Assembly (NCBI RefSeq): GCF_004917065.1
Contig: NZ_SSYA01000003.1
Span: forward strand, 332,318 to 396,317
DNA length: 64,000 nt
Direction of reading: 5' to 3'
Origin: Geomonas ferrireducens
GTDB taxonomy: Bacteria > Desulfobacterota > Desulfuromonadia > Geobacterales > Geobacteraceae
The notes beneath the pieces are model-generated. The model saw only the letters and a program-made list of their open reading frames with translations. It had not been told where the DNA came from and did no database searches. Positions within the stretch are counted from its first letter, which is position 1; each line of letters opens with the position of its first letter. Of the stretch, positions 18,618 to 27,308 are shown one piece after another. A program made the translations under genes and the position numbers.

Positions 18618-21015
18618 GCGGCACCCGCAAAAGTCTCAGCGAATTCCCCACGACGCAGACCGAGCTTAACGCCATGGCGGCCGCGGCGTAGACCGGGGTG
18701 AGCTGCCCGGTCATGGCTAGGGGTATCCCGATCACGTTGTAGAGAAAGGCCCAGGCGAGGTTCTGCCGTACCACGTTCATGGTGCGCCGGGCCATCCGGT
18801 GCGCGAGCGCCAACCGGTCCAGGTCCGCCTTCGCGAGTACTAAGTCCGAGGTCTCCATGGCGATGTCGGTCCCGCCGGCCACGGCGCACCCGACGTCCGA
18901 GGCGGAGAGGGCCGGCGCGTCGTTGATGCCGTCACCCACCATGAGGACGGTCGCTCCGGCCCCCTTCAGTTTCTCGATCTCCCGCGCCTTGTCCGCAGGC
19001 GATAGCCCGCCAAGGCCGAGCGCGACCCCAGCGCCCCGGGCCACCTTGTCGGTGCACTCCTGGCGGTCGCCGCTCAAAAGGAGGGTGTCGATCGCCTGGC
19101 GCCGGAAGTAAGAGACGAGCCCCGGCGCGTCGTCGCGTATCCGGTCCTTGAAGATGAGCGTCCCTGTGTAGTGACCCTTGCGGGCGACGCCGACCACCAT
19201 GCCCCCCTCGGGGGATTCGACCCCGTCCGGGATCCCGGTGACCCCGAGACGCTCGAGAAAGGTCACGCTCCCCAGGGCCACCGTCTCACCCGCCACGCGC
19301 CCCTTGATCCCGGCTCCCGCCAGGGTGACCATTTCGGTGCCGGTCGGGTAGTCGATGTCATGCCGATCGGCGTAGGCCCGGATCGCGTGGGCAACCGGGT
19401 GCAGCGAGCCCCGCTCGACGGCCGCGGCGAGAGCTAGCACCTCCTTGGGCTTTCCCCCCGGCACCGGCTGGATGTCGACCAGCATCGGGGCACCCTGGGT
19501 GAGGGTCCCGGTCTTGTCGAAGACGGCGATGGTGATGCGGCTTAAGCGCTCGAGGATGTCACCACCCTTGAAGATGACGCCGAAGGACGCGGCGGCGCCG
19601 GTGCCGGCAAGAATCGCGGTCGGGGTGGCAAGCCCGAGGGCGCAGGGGCAGGCGATGACCAGGACGGCGAGCGCGATCATGAGGCTGGCCCCGAGGGCCC
19701 TTCCCTCCCAGTAGTGCAGGCAGAAGGTGGCGACCGCGAGGGTCAGCACGGCCGGGACGAAGTAGGCGGCGACCCGGTCCGCCACCCCTTGGATCGGGGC
19801 GCGCCGGCTCTGCGCCTCCTCGACCAGGTGCGCGATGCGCGCGATGAAGCTCTCCCCCGCCTCGCGCAGGCAGGCCACCCGTAGGGCTCCGGAGAGGTTG
19901 GTGCTCCCGGCGATCACCTCGTCACCCTTTTTCTTCACCTGGGGGAGCGGCTCGCCGGTGGCGGCGGACTCGTCGACGTCGCTTGCCCCCTCCTCGACCC
20001 TGCCGTCCACCGGGAAACGCTCCCCCGGGGCGACGAGGATCAGGTCGCCGGGGTGGAGATCAGAAGGGTCCACCGTCTCGAGCGTCTCTCCCGAGAAGCG
20101 CTGTGCCTGCCCCGAGGAGAGCTCCAGGAGCCTCGCGATCCCACCGGAGGCGCGGCGCTTGGCGCCGTTTTCCAAAAGTCTCCCGGCGAGGATGAGGGTG
20201 ACGATCATGGCCGCGGTCTCGTAGTACACCTCGCCGCCGGAAAAGGTCGCATAGACGCTGTAGCCGAAAGAGGAGAGGGCGCCCAGGGCGATGAGAAGCT
20301 CCATGTTGGGGGCGCCGTTCGCGAGACCGCGCCAGGCGCCTTTCAGGAAGGGCCAGCCGCAGTAGAAAACGACCGGGGCGGTGACCAAGAGCGAGAAGAG
20401 CTGTAGGTATCCTTTCATCTGCGGCTCGATTCCCTGGAAGTAGCCGGCGTAAAGGGCGAAGGCGTAGGCCATAAGCTGCATGCTGAGGAAGCAGGCGGTC
20501 CCGAAGCGGATCAGGAGGTCCTTCTGCTCGCGCCTTGCCATCTCGCGCACCTCGCTCTCGGTGTAGGGACGCGGTGCGTAGCCGATCTGGTCGATGCGGT
20601 TGAAGATGGCGGCGGGAGAGGTGACGCCTGGGTCGAACAGCACGCGGGCACGGCCGGTGGCGTAGTTGACGCGCGCCTCGGTGACGCCGGGGAGCGCGCC
20701 GATGATCTTTTCGATGAGCCAGACGCAGGAAGCGCAGCGGATGCCGTCGACGATGATATCGATGGCGCTTGCCCCGGCCGACTTCCGGACGAAGCCGGCG
20801 AGGTAGCTGTCGCGGAAGCCCCCCTTGAAGGCCTTCGGGATGAGACCCGTTTCCTGCCACTGCCGGCGGCGGTAGTAATCGGAGAGCCCGGAGCCGCTGA
20901 TCAGCAGGTAGGCGCCGTGGCAACCGTGGCAGCAGAAGGGGAGCACGGTGTCACCCTTGCGCTCCTCGACCAGCATCCCCGGTGGTATGTCGCCGCCGCA
21001 ATGAAAACAGGGCAC
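18610..21015 (-). CDS. ccoI: Copper-translocating P-type ATPase CcoI
   Basis: An 801-residue P1B-type ATPase. The N-terminus has CFHCGGDIPPG and CCHGCHGAYLL, then a heavy-metal-associated domain with CASCVW. The membrane copper motif is CPCALG. DKTGTLTQG is the phosphorylation site and GDGINDAPAL the hinge. The Cys-rich N-terminus is characteristic of the CcoI/FixI branch, which exports copper across the inner membrane for cbb3 oxidase assembly. I place the start at the GTG at 21015, preceded by AGAGGAG at a spacing of five; a TTG five codons upstream is possible. It follows fixH by 11 bases. Confidence 0.94.
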   Translation of the reverse strand: MPCFHCGGDIPPGMLVEERKGDTVLPFCCHGCHGAYLLISGSGLSDYYRRRQWQETGLIPKAFKGGFRDSYLAGFVRKSAGASAIDIIVDGIRCASCVWLIEKIIGALPGVTEARVNYATGRARVLFDPGVTSPAAIFNRIDQIGYAPRPYTESEVREMARREQKDLLIRFGTACFLSMQLMAYAFALYAGYFQGIEPQMKGYLQLFSLLVTAPVVFYCGWPFLKGAWRGLANGAPNMELLIALGALSSFGYSVYATFSGGEVYYETAAMIVTLILAGRLLENGAKRRASGGIARLLELSSGQAQRFSGETLETVDPSDLHPGDLILVAPGERFPVDGRVEEGASDVDESAATGEPLPQVKKKGDEVIAGSTNLSGALRVACLREAGESFIARIAHLVEEAQSRRAPIQGVADRVAAYFVPAVLTLAVATFCLHYWEGRALGASLMIALAVLVIACPCALGLATPTAILAGTGAAASFGVIFKGGDILERLSRITIAVFDKTGTLTQGAPMLVDIQPVPGGKPKEVLALAAAVERGSLHPVAHAIRAYADRHDIDYPTGTEMVTLAGAGIKGRVAGETVALGSVTFLERLGVTGIPDGVESPEGGMVVGVARKGHYTGTLIFKDRIRDDAPGLVSYFRRQAIDTLLLSGDRQECTDKVARGAGVALGLGGLSPADKAREIEKLKGAGATVLMVGDGINDAPALSASDVGCAVAGGTDIAMETSDLVLAKADLDRLALAHRMARRTMNVVRQNLAWAFLYNVIGIPLAMTGQLTPVYAAAAMALSSVCVVGNSLRLLRVPHD

Positions 21016-21026
21016 GAAGACTCCTC

Positions 21027-21482
21027 TCAATTGAAGAACACGACCTTCTGGCTCGCGCTCGCCTCACCCTTGGTGAAGACGAGGAGCCCCTTGAGTTCCG
21101 CCTTTCCGTTTGCGGGCCAGGGGGAGACGAAGACGCCCGGGGAAGCCTCGGTGAGCGACAGCACCACTGGGTTGCCGGCTTTTTCGGTACGGAACTGCAG
21201 CGCCCCGCCGGTTATCGGCACTCCCTTCTCGTCCTGCACCCGTACCTGCAGGTCGCGTCCGGCGAGGGAAGCCGACATGCTCCAGTTAAGGCCGGGGTTG
21301 CGCGCGCCGCTTTTGGTCCGGTCGTAGTTCAGGCCGTTTTCGTAGTACTGCGCGTCGGTCACCCCGGCTCCGCGTTGCATGGACATGAGCATGGTGCCCG
21401 CCATGCCCAGGAGAAAGACGGCGATCATGAGCATGATGGAGAGCTGCCAGCGGCAGGGGGGTAGGTTTACGGTTTTCTGCAT
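21027..21482 (-). CDS. fixH: FixH family protein
   Basis: A 151-residue membrane-anchored protein. The N-terminal helix (WQLSIMLMIAVFLLGMAGTML) is followed by YYENGLNYDR, the FixH hallmark, and a beta-rich periplasmic domain. FixH/CcoH is a stable component of the cbb3 assembly machinery next to CcoI. ATG at 21482 is preceded by GAGGAAAT; the frame continues 40 codons upstream but that stretch lies in a repeat element and has no family similarity. A 178-base gap with the repeat separates it from ccoG. Confidence 0.87.
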   Translation of the reverse strand: MQKTVNLPPCRWQLSIMLMIAVFLLGMAGTMLMSMQRGAGVTDAQYYENGLNYDRTKSGARNPGLNWSMSASLAGRDLQVRVQDEKGVPITGGALQFRTEKAGNPVVLSLTEASPGVFVSPWPANGKAELKGLLVFTKGEASASQKVVFFN

Positions 21483-21536
21483 GGATTTCCTCGTTTTTTC
21501 ACTCTCCGGAGGGCGGAGGACGCTGGCATTGAGTGT

Positions 21537-21592
21537 GTCCCCACGAAGCACTGTGCTAGCCTCAGCGTTCCCCCCTTCGCAAAGGGGGGAGC
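21537..21592. repeat. Dispersed intergenic repeat, copy 1 (C6TT hairpin)
   Basis: CCCACGAAG, a 17-base spacer, then CGTTCCCCCCTTCGCAAAGG. It ends in a perfect 8-bp hairpin (21570-21577 with 21582-21589). The same layout occurs at 32468-32523. It lies between ccoG and fixH inside the cco operon and may act as an RNA hairpin that adjusts expression of downstream genes. Confidence 0.7.
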
Positions 21593-21660
21593 GCGAGTTC
21601 ACCTACCGTGCTTACCAGGTATGCATCCTTCTTCCGGTGTTCTCCGATGCACCTCTTCGT

Positions 21661-22884
21661 TTACTTAGTGGCTACCGGCAGCGGACTTGCCGCAACCAAT
21701 TTACCCGCCGAGACGAGCCTCAGCTCGACGACGGTGCCCGGCGCCGGTGCGGGGTTCATCTTCAGCGCGAAGCCGATCTTCCGGTTCTCGTTTGCCGAAA
21801 GCTCCACGTCACGCACCGGGCCGACCAGCTCGACCCGGTAGCCGGGCATCGGCGCCGTCTCCAACTGGAAGGTCCCCGCCGCACCGGAGCGGTTCTCGAG
21901 GTACGCCGAGTAGAAGTTCACCAGCGAGCCGTCGGGCAGCGTCTTCACCTCGCCGCTCGCGTTTCGCTGCACCTTGAGGGTCGCCTCTTTGCGCGTCGTC
22001 ACCCCGACGACCAGGAGCGCCGCGAGAAGCGTTACGACGCCGCCGACCAGAAGCGCCTTCTTGTTGATAGCCCGCGAACCGTCGGGAGCGGGCGGGCCGA
22101 AGGTGTAGTGGATGAGCCCCCCGCTGCCCCGCGGCGCCATAACGTCCCGGCAGGCGTCCAGGCAGCGGCCACAGTTGATGCACTCGATCTGCAGCCCCTT
22201 TCGGATGTCGATCCCCATCGGGCAGGCGCGCACGCAGGAGCCGCAACGGATGCAGGCTTCCTTGAGGCCGGGATCGAATTCCAGGGTAAGGGTGCCGCGC
22301 TCCATGGCCATGAGCTGGATGCGCCCGTAGGGGCAGACGGTCTTGCAGAAGGTGCGCCGCACGAAGGCGATGTCGAGGTATACGATCACCCCGGTCGCCG
22401 CGAGGGAGATCCCCGCCACGGCGCCCAGGCTTCCGGATAGAAGCCGCGCGAAGAAGTCCGGAGGCGCTATGAAATACCAGACCAGGTTCGACGCCACGAG
22501 CGCGGAGAGGACGAGGTAGCCCGCGTGGCGCAGTGCCCCATCGAGCGGGGCGGGGATCCCTCTGGTGCGTGCGTCGAGCCAGTCGGCTAGGTCTCCCAGG
22601 GTGGTCTGGGGACAAAGCCAGCCGCACCACACCCGGCCAAAGAGCATGGTGACGAACAAAAAGCCGAAGACCAGGATCAGCACTACGATGAGGAGGAGGT
22701 AGAACTCCTCGATGCGCAGCTTGGCGCCGAAAAAAAGGAGCGTCCTCGTCCCGGCGTCAAGGCGCAGCAGCGACTCCCCACCGGGGCGGATGAACGGGAC
22801 GACGAGGAGAAGCAGGGTGCAAAGCCACTGCACCGTTTTGCGCCATGGCGCTATGCGTGCCGTTTTGAAGGGAGGCAGGTTCAA
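21661..22884 (-). CDS. ccoG: cbb3 oxidase accessory protein CcoG (ferredoxin-like)
   Basis: A 407-residue membrane protein with about five helices. It has CGWLCPQTTLGDLADWLDA and CKTVCPYGRIQ, then two 4Fe-4S motifs CIRCGSCVRACPMG and CINCGRCLDACRD. A C-terminal Ig-like FixG domain follows (VYLENRSGAAGTFQL-like, residues about 300-407). CcoG/RdxA is a cupric reductase for cbb3 assembly. I place the start at the TTG at 22884, which overlaps the ccoP stop as TTGA. No strong ribosome-binding site precedes it, so translation probably depends on coupling to ccoP. No closer ATG or GTG preserves the family N-terminus. Confidence 0.9.
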   Translation of the reverse strand: MNLPPFKTARIAPWRKTVQWLCTLLLLVVPFIRPGGESLLRLDAGTRTLLFFGAKLRIEEFYLLLIVVLILVFGFLFVTMLFGRVWCGWLCPQTTLGDLADWLDARTRGIPAPLDGALRHAGYLVLSALVASNLVWYFIAPPDFFARLLSGSLGAVAGISLAATGVIVYLDIAFVRRTFCKTVCPYGRIQLMAMERGTLTLEFDPGLKEACIRCGSCVRACPMGIDIRKGLQIECINCGRCLDACRDVMAPRGSGGLIHYTFGPPAPDGSRAINKKALLVGGVVTLLAALLVVGVTTRKEATLKVQRNASGEVKTLPDGSLVNFYSAYLENRSGAAGTFQLETAPMPGYRVELVGPVRDVELSANENRKIGFALKMNPAPAPGTVVELRLVSAGKLVAASPLPVATK

Positions 22885-23372
22885 AGCGACAGCACGTACT
22901 GGACCAGCCCCTGGATCTTGTCGCCGGAGAGCTCGTTTTTGAAGCCGGGCATGCCGCCTGGGCGTCCGCCGGAGATAGTGGCGGTCACCTCGGCTGCCGT
23001 CTTGCCATACTTGTAGGTCTTTGCGGTCAGGTCGGGGCCGATGCCCCCCTTGCCGTCGGCGCCGTGACATGAGGCGCAACGGGCGGCGAACTCCTTCTTC
23101 CCTTCACCGATGAGGTTCGTCGTCCTGATCTCCTCGTGCGCCGGCACCGCCTTTGCCGCCGCCTCCTTTTGGGTCTGTGCGGCGAGGCGCGCCTCTTTGG
23201 CCTTCTTGATCTCGGCGTACTCGCCGTAGGAGCTCCACCCGCTTAACAGGTAGTAGGCCATGAAGATGGCGCCCCAGGTCACAAGCCCCCAGAACAGGAT
23301 CCTGAACACCAGCGGCGCGTGTTTCTCCGCGCGGTACCTGATGCCGTCGTATTCCTTATTTTCATCGGACAT
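22881..23372 (-). CDS. ccoP: cbb3 oxidase subunit III CcoP, single-haem form
   Basis: A 163-residue protein with an N-terminal helix (about 22-44), a charged linker and one cytochrome c domain: CASCH at 99-103 with axial Met 141 in GGMPGF. Classical CcoP is about 300 residues with two haem c sites, so this one is half length. The missing domain may be replaced by the extra one at the end of CcoO. ATG at 23372 follows AAAGGAGG. It lies 76 bases after ccoQ and overlaps ccoG by four bases. Confidence 0.9.
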   Translation of the reverse strand: MSDENKEYDGIRYRAEKHAPLVFRILFWGLVTWGAIFMAYYLLSGWSSYGEYAEIKKAKEARLAAQTQKEAAAKAVPAHEEIRTTNLIGEGKKEFAARCASCHGADGKGGIGPDLTAKTYKYGKTAAEVTATISGGRPGGMPGFKNELSGDKIQGLVQYVLSL

Positions 23373-23448
23373 CGCGTCCTCCTTTGCTCGCTTTTTTGTG
23401 CATCCCGGAACGGGGACTGGCTCCGTAGGTGCCTGTCCCCTGCACTTC

Positions 23449-23619
23449 CTAAGTTTCAGGATGGTCGTGTTTCTTCGGTTGGTCGTCGTCCATCATACGG
23501 AACTTCGGTTCCTCCCCTTTCGCCCGGTGCGCCTTGCGATAGGTGCGCGCCACGATGGCCGCGAAGACGATGAAGAGGAACAGGGTCACCCCGAGGTAGT
23601 AGATGCTGGCGCTATCCAT
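23449..23619 (-). CDS. ccoQ: cbb3 oxidase subunit IV CcoQ
   Basis: A 56-residue protein with one helix (YYLGVTLFLFIVFAAIVARTY) and a charged tail EEPKFRMMDDDQ. This is the CcoQ/FixQ form, which stabilises the cbb3 complex. Its ATG at 23619 is one base after the ccoO stop and its ribosome-binding site AGGAAGTG lies within the end of ccoO. Confidence 0.88.
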   Translation of the reverse strand: MDSASIYYLGVTLFLFIVFAAIVARTYRKAHRAKGEEPKFRMMDDDQPKKHDHPET

Positions 23620-23620
23620 A

Positions 23621-24484
23621 TCACTTCCTGTGCACGGATTTGAGGTAGGTGACCAGCTTCCAGGTACGCTCCTTGCCGAGTGTGTCGCCGAAGGCGGGCA
23701 TGCCACCTTCCGTAATTCCGCTGTAGATGGTAGCGAAGACCTTGGAGTCCGGCTTGTCCATGTCGCGCAGGTCTGGCCCCACCTCGCCTTTCAGTTCGAG
23801 ACCGTGGCACTGGGCGCAGTGCTCGGCGTAGAGCTTTTGCCCCTCGGGGAGCACGGAGAGGTTGTCCTGGAAGGGATTCTTCAGTTCGCCCAGTACCTCC
23901 GCCTTTCCGGTCTTTCTCCAGGGGATGTCGTTCCCCACCTTCTGCATGTAGGCGACCATGGCGTCGAGTTCGGTCTTACCCTTGAGGGCATCGATATCGG
24001 CCTGCGTGTACGGGAACTTGAGCGCCTTCATCTTCTTCTCGGTGAGGCTCGTATCGAGCGGCCGGTCCAGAAAGGCGTAGGAGGGCATGTTGGAGCGCGG
24101 CACCATGGCGCGCGGGTCCTTCATGTGCTTCACGTGCCAGGCGTCCGGGTACTTCCCGCCGATCCTCGCGAGATCGGGGCCGTTTCGGCGCGATCCCCAG
24201 AGGAAGGGCTGGTCGTAGACGAACTCGCCGCTTTTCGAGTACTCGCCGTAGCGCTCGGTGTCGGAGAGCAGCGGCCGGACCGTCTGGGTATGACAGTTGT
24301 TACATCCCTCGCGGATATAGATGTCACGCCCCTCGAGCTGCAGCGGGGTGTAGGGCTTAACGGAGGCGATGGCGAGTTTCGGGTCGTTGATCCACCGGAA
24401 GGGGAGGACCATGGTGATGATGGTGCCGACCAGGATGGTAGCCGTGGCCAGGAGCAGGAAGATGATGGGCTTTTTCTCTATCAT
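23621..24484 (-). CDS. ccoO: cbb3 oxidase subunit II CcoO fused to an extra cytochrome c domain
   Basis: A 287-residue protein. The N-terminal helix (about 8-28) and haem site CNNCH (61-65) with HTQTVRPL, followed by [24 protein letters not shown] and [12 protein letters not shown], are standard CcoO. That part normally ends at about residue 200. Here a second cytochrome c domain follows: CAQCH at 223-227 and axial Met 262 in GGMPAF. The total is two haems c in CcoO and one in CcoP, the same sum as in classical cbb3 oxidases but redistributed. It lies 10 bases after ccoN. Confidence 0.93.
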   Translation of the reverse strand: MIEKKPIIFLLLATATILVGTIITMVLPFRWINDPKLAIASVKPYTPLQLEGRDIYIREGCNNCHTQTVRPLLSDTERYGEYSKSGEFVYDQPFLWGSRRNGPDLARIGGKYPDAWHVKHMKDPRAMVPRSNMPSYAFLDRPLDTSLTEKKMKALKFPYTQADIDALKGKTELDAMVAYMQKVGNDIPWRKTGKAEVLGELKNPFQDNLSVLPEGQKLYAEHCAQCHGLELKGEVGPDLRDMDKPDSKVFATIYSGITEGGMPAFGDTLGKERTWKLVTYLKSVHRK

Positions 24485-24494
24485 GGCGTCCCTC

Positions 24495-25898
24495 CTAGGC
24501 CGGTTGCACCGCGGCCTGAGCCTTGCCGACGGTGATGGTTTTGTAGATGTTGTAGAGGAAGAGCAGGAGACCGGCGAGATAGATGACGCCGCCCGCGGCC
24601 CGCATGTACCAGTAGGGGTAGAGCTCGGCCAGCGTCTCGATGAAGCTGTAGTGCAGGCTTCCGTCCGGGTTGGTGGCGTTCAGCATCGCCGCCTGCTGCA
24701 CCCCGGCGATCCACATGGTGATGGAGAAGATGAGCTGTCCGGTCAGCACGAGCCAGAAGTGCATGTTCGCCATCGGTATGCTGTAGACCTCGGTGTGATA
24801 GAGCCTCGGGACCGTGTAGTAGATGGCGGCGAAAAGGACGAGCGAGACCCAGCCGAGCGTCCCCATGTGCACGTGCCCGGGTACCCAGTCGGTGAAGTGG
24901 ATGAAGGCGGAGAAGGTGCGGATCGACTGCGACGGCCCCTGCAGCGTCTGCATGCCGTAGAAGGTGATGCCGAAGATCAAGAACTTGACCAGGTAGTTCT
25001 CGCGCATCTGGTGCCACTGCCCGTTCATCGAGAAGTAACCATTGAAGACGGCGGCCCAGGAGGGGGCGATCAGCATGACCGAGAAGCCCATGGCGAGCGT
25101 CTGGACCCAGTCCGGGACCGGAGCCCAGAGCAGGTGGTGCGCGCCGGTCCAGAGGTACATGAAGATGAGGCTCCAGAAGGCGACGACGCCCATCCTATGG
25201 CTGTAAATGGGGACGCCGGTCGCCTTGGGGAGGAAGTAGTAGAAGATGGCCAGAGGCGGCGTGGTGAGCACCATGGCGACCGCGTTGTGCCCGTACCACC
25301 ACTGCACGTTCGCGTCGTTGGCGCCCGCGTAGGCGGAGTAGGACTTGGTGAGCGAGACCGGGATGGAGGCGTTGTTAACGAGATAGAGCACCGCTACCCC
25401 CACCAGGGTGGCGAGGATGTACCAGAGCGAGATGTACATCTGCTCCTCGCGCCGTTTCACGATGGTCATGACGATGTTCACCGCAAAGATCACCCAGAGC
25501 ACCACGACGAGGCTTGCCACCGGCCATTCGAGCTCGGCGTATTCCTTGGAGCGGTTCATCCCCATGGCGAGCGTCACCGCGGCGAGCGCGATCACCACGT
25601 TGAAGAGCCACAACTGGGCCTTCGCGAGTGCCGGGCTCCAGAGGCTCGTTCGCGTCAGGCGCTGCGTGATGTAGATGAAGAAGGCCATGAAGCTGCCGAT
25701 GCCCCAGCCGAAGATGCCGGCATTGGTGTGGATCGGGCGCAGTCGGCCGTAGGTGAGGTAGGGGGGGAAGTTGAGTTGCGGGAAGGCGATCTGGAATGAG
25801 ATGAAGACCCCAAGCAGCACCGCCACGAGACCCCACACCATGCTCCAGATGACAAACCCTTTGACGATGTCGTCAGCGTACCCATCCTGTTGGTTCAT
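24495..25898 (-). CDS. ccoN: cbb3 oxidase catalytic subunit I CcoN
   Basis: A 467-residue haem-copper oxidase core subunit with about twelve helices. Recognisable segments are [22 protein letters not shown] (a low-spin haem ligand region), [31 protein letters not shown] (CuB ligand and active-site region) and WTGAHHLLW (CuB histidine pair). The last two are diagnostic for the cbb3 type. It reduces oxygen to water and pumps protons. First gene of the operon; ATG at 25898 is preceded by AGGAGGACGGC. The 374 bases before it would hold the promoter. Confidence 0.96.
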   Translation of the reverse strand: MNQQDGYADDIVKGFVIWSMVWGLVAVLLGVFISFQIAFPQLNFPPYLTYGRLRPIHTNAGIFGWGIGSFMAFFIYITQRLTRTSLWSPALAKAQLWLFNVVIALAAVTLAMGMNRSKEYAELEWPVASLVVVLWVIFAVNIVMTIVKRREEQMYISLWYILATLVGVAVLYLVNNASIPVSLTKSYSAYAGANDANVQWWYGHNAVAMVLTTPPLAIFYYFLPKATGVPIYSHRMGVVAFWSLIFMYLWTGAHHLLWAPVPDWVQTLAMGFSVMLIAPSWAAVFNGYFSMNGQWHQMRENYLVKFLIFGITFYGMQTLQGPSQSIRTFSAFIHFTDWVPGHVHMGTLGWVSLVLFAAIYYTVPRLYHTEVYSIPMANMHFWLVLTGQLIFSITMWIAGVQQAAMLNATNPDGSLHYSFIETLAELYPYWYMRAAGGVIYLAGLLLFLYNIYKTITVGKAQAAVQPA

Positions 25899-26272
25899 GC
25901 CGTCCTCCTGGGGATGAATGGATCAATAAAGGCAACTATTGGACGATGGTGACATCGAGCCGTCACCCGTCGCTCTGTTGCCGGAAGCTTCTGTCATAAA
26001 CGTTGGATCTGCCGTGACTTTGTCTGAAGGGTAGAGTTATTGCCGGAGGAACGTCCAATGATGCAGCAATAACAAAGTGTTAGTTTAGGTGGTAATCACG
26101 CTTTAGCAAGCATTCCGCCTGTATACGGGTTAATTTTTTACCCCTTTTAGCTGTAGAAAACGACGGGGGTGCCGAATAGGCAAAGTGAGGGTGTTCCCGC
26201 GTTGACTGGCGCGGGTTCCCCGCTACCCTATTTGATGGCGTCCAGACCGGACGGCGCAGGCCCGAGGATCAT
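25899..26272. other. 374-base divergent control region (ccoN / 222-residue protein)
   Basis: No gene is seen here. It should hold the cco promoter on the minus strand and a promoter for the plus-strand gene. Two things are visible: an 8-base inverted repeat GTTATTGC (26036-26043) and GCAATAAC (26066-26073), and a weak plus-strand promoter TTGACT (26202-26207), 16 bases, TACCCT (26224-26229). No match to the FNR consensus TTGAT-N4-ATCAA was found. Confidence 0.5.
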
Positions 26273-26941
26273 ATGAATACAGGCGAACTTATTTACTATA
26301 TTGCGGCAGGCGCGACCCTTCTTGTTGTCTGGATCGGGGCGACCTACTGGGCGGTCAACTTCTTCATCAGACAGGTAACCCAGCAGAGCTGCCACGATTT
26401 CAGGATGCGCATGATGGCCGAAGCGGAAAGGGCCTTGAAGATGTTCCGGGAGGGGCTTTGCGAGCAGATCGTGCAGCAGGAGAATAAGTCCGACGCGTTG
26501 GCGCGGCTCTACGCCACGCTCATCGACCAGTTGCGGCTCGGAAAGGAGTTCCTGGCCTCGCTGGCCGATGGTGAGCGGTCCCGGGCAGAGAAACAGCTGA
26601 GGACGATCAGGGGCACCGGGGAGAGTTTCGCCGACACCTTCCAGAAGCAGGGGCTCTTTTTCTCCGAGGAGTTCACCAGGACGGTGAAGGACCTCCTGAC
26701 CCAGCAGAAGGCGGCACAGGAGCGTCTGGAGGAACTGCTGCGTCGGGTGCAGCGGGAGCCGCAGAACGCGCTCGCTCTAGACGACCTGAAGAAGGAATGG
26801 GGGCAGTTCGAAGACCATCTGAACCGGCTCATGGATTTTGTGCGCAACGAGTTCCGCAGACGCAACCCGGTGAGCAGCGTGATGATGAAGTGGTTGAACG
26901 AGACACCGACCTCAGGGGCGGCAGCCCCTCCCTCCAACTAA
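26273..26941 (+). CDS. Membrane-anchored coiled-coil protein of unknown function
   Basis: A 222-residue protein. The N-terminal helix (IYYIAAGATLLVVWIGATYWAVNFFI) is followed by a long helical, charged cytoplasmic region with heptad-like Leu/Ala spacing (about 45-200) and a Ser/Pro-rich tail. I recognise no domain. The layout is like small inner-membrane proteins that act as scaffolds or like RmuC-type N-termini, but no catalytic motif follows. Start ATG at 26273 is preceded by GAGGATCAT. Its stop overlaps the stop of the convergent 57-residue gene. Divergent from the cco operon, so co-regulation is possible. Confidence 0.75.
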   Translation: MNTGELIYYIAAGATLLVVWIGATYWAVNFFIRQVTQQSCHDFRMRMMAEAERALKMFREGLCEQIVQQENKSDALARLYATLIDQLRLGKEFLASLADGERSRAEKQLRTIRGTGESFADTFQKQGLFFSEEFTRTVKDLLTQQKAAQERLEELLRRVQREPQNALALDDLKKEWGQFEDHLNRLMDFVRNEFRRRNPVSSVMMKWLNETPTSGAAAPPSN

Positions 26942-27111
26942 TCCTTCTTGTCCAGCGGTTCGGGCTTGCAGAGATGGTCCTCCTTCTTGGCTGCCCGACC
27001 GCATTTCTTGCAGAGGTAGCGCGGTTCCGCAACGATTTTCTTCAACTCCTTCAGGTTGTCCTTTATCTCGTCCTTATCCCACTTGCACAGTGTCTTCGTG
27101 TCCTTCCCCAT
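26938..27111 (-). CDS. 57-residue Cys-rich small protein
   Basis: A short frame on the minus strand, opening MGKDTKTLCKWDKDEIKDNL. Four cysteines are present: C9, then YLCKKCG (C34, C37) and HLC (C48). The CxxC...C spacing suggests a small metal-binding or redox fold. A ribosome-binding site AGAGGAA lies 10 bases upstream of the ATG at 27111. Composition is Lys-rich (about 30 percent Lys). It is divergent from hcp, sharing a 197-base control region. I do not know the family; the ribosome-binding site, clean start and Cys pattern support a real gene. Confidence 0.7.
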   Translation of the reverse strand: MGKDTKTLCKWDKDEIKDNLKELKKIVAEPRYLCKKCGRAAKKEDHLCKPEPLDKKD

Positions 27112-27228
27112 GGCGTTAGTTCCTCTCTCTTTGAGGCCGATTGATCTGTATAGGGAAACGTTGAGGCGCTTATAAGCAATCGTGCTTACGTGTTAAGCTG
27201 ATTTAATATTGTTTTTGTGTCAGTGCGG

Positions 27229-27256
27229 TTGAAATGAAATTCTTTCCCGATATAGT
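27229..27256 (+). promoter_or_regulatory. Sigma-70-type promoter for hcp
   Basis: TTGAAA at 27229-27234, a 16-base spacer, and TATAGT at 27251-27256, about 50 bases before the hcp ATG. Confidence 0.55.
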
Positions 27257-27308
27257 AAATCAGTTTTCGAAATTTCCCAGTGACATCAATAGAAAAGGAG
27301 GATTCGAT

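Noticed and set aside
20917-21464. Plus-strand frames over ccoI/fixH
   Set aside because: Shadows of the minus-strand genes; the repeat-derived end at 21540-21600 explains the extra length.
25899-26272. FNR/Anr box before ccoN
   Set aside because: No TTGAT-N4-ATCAA or close variant was seen on either strand.
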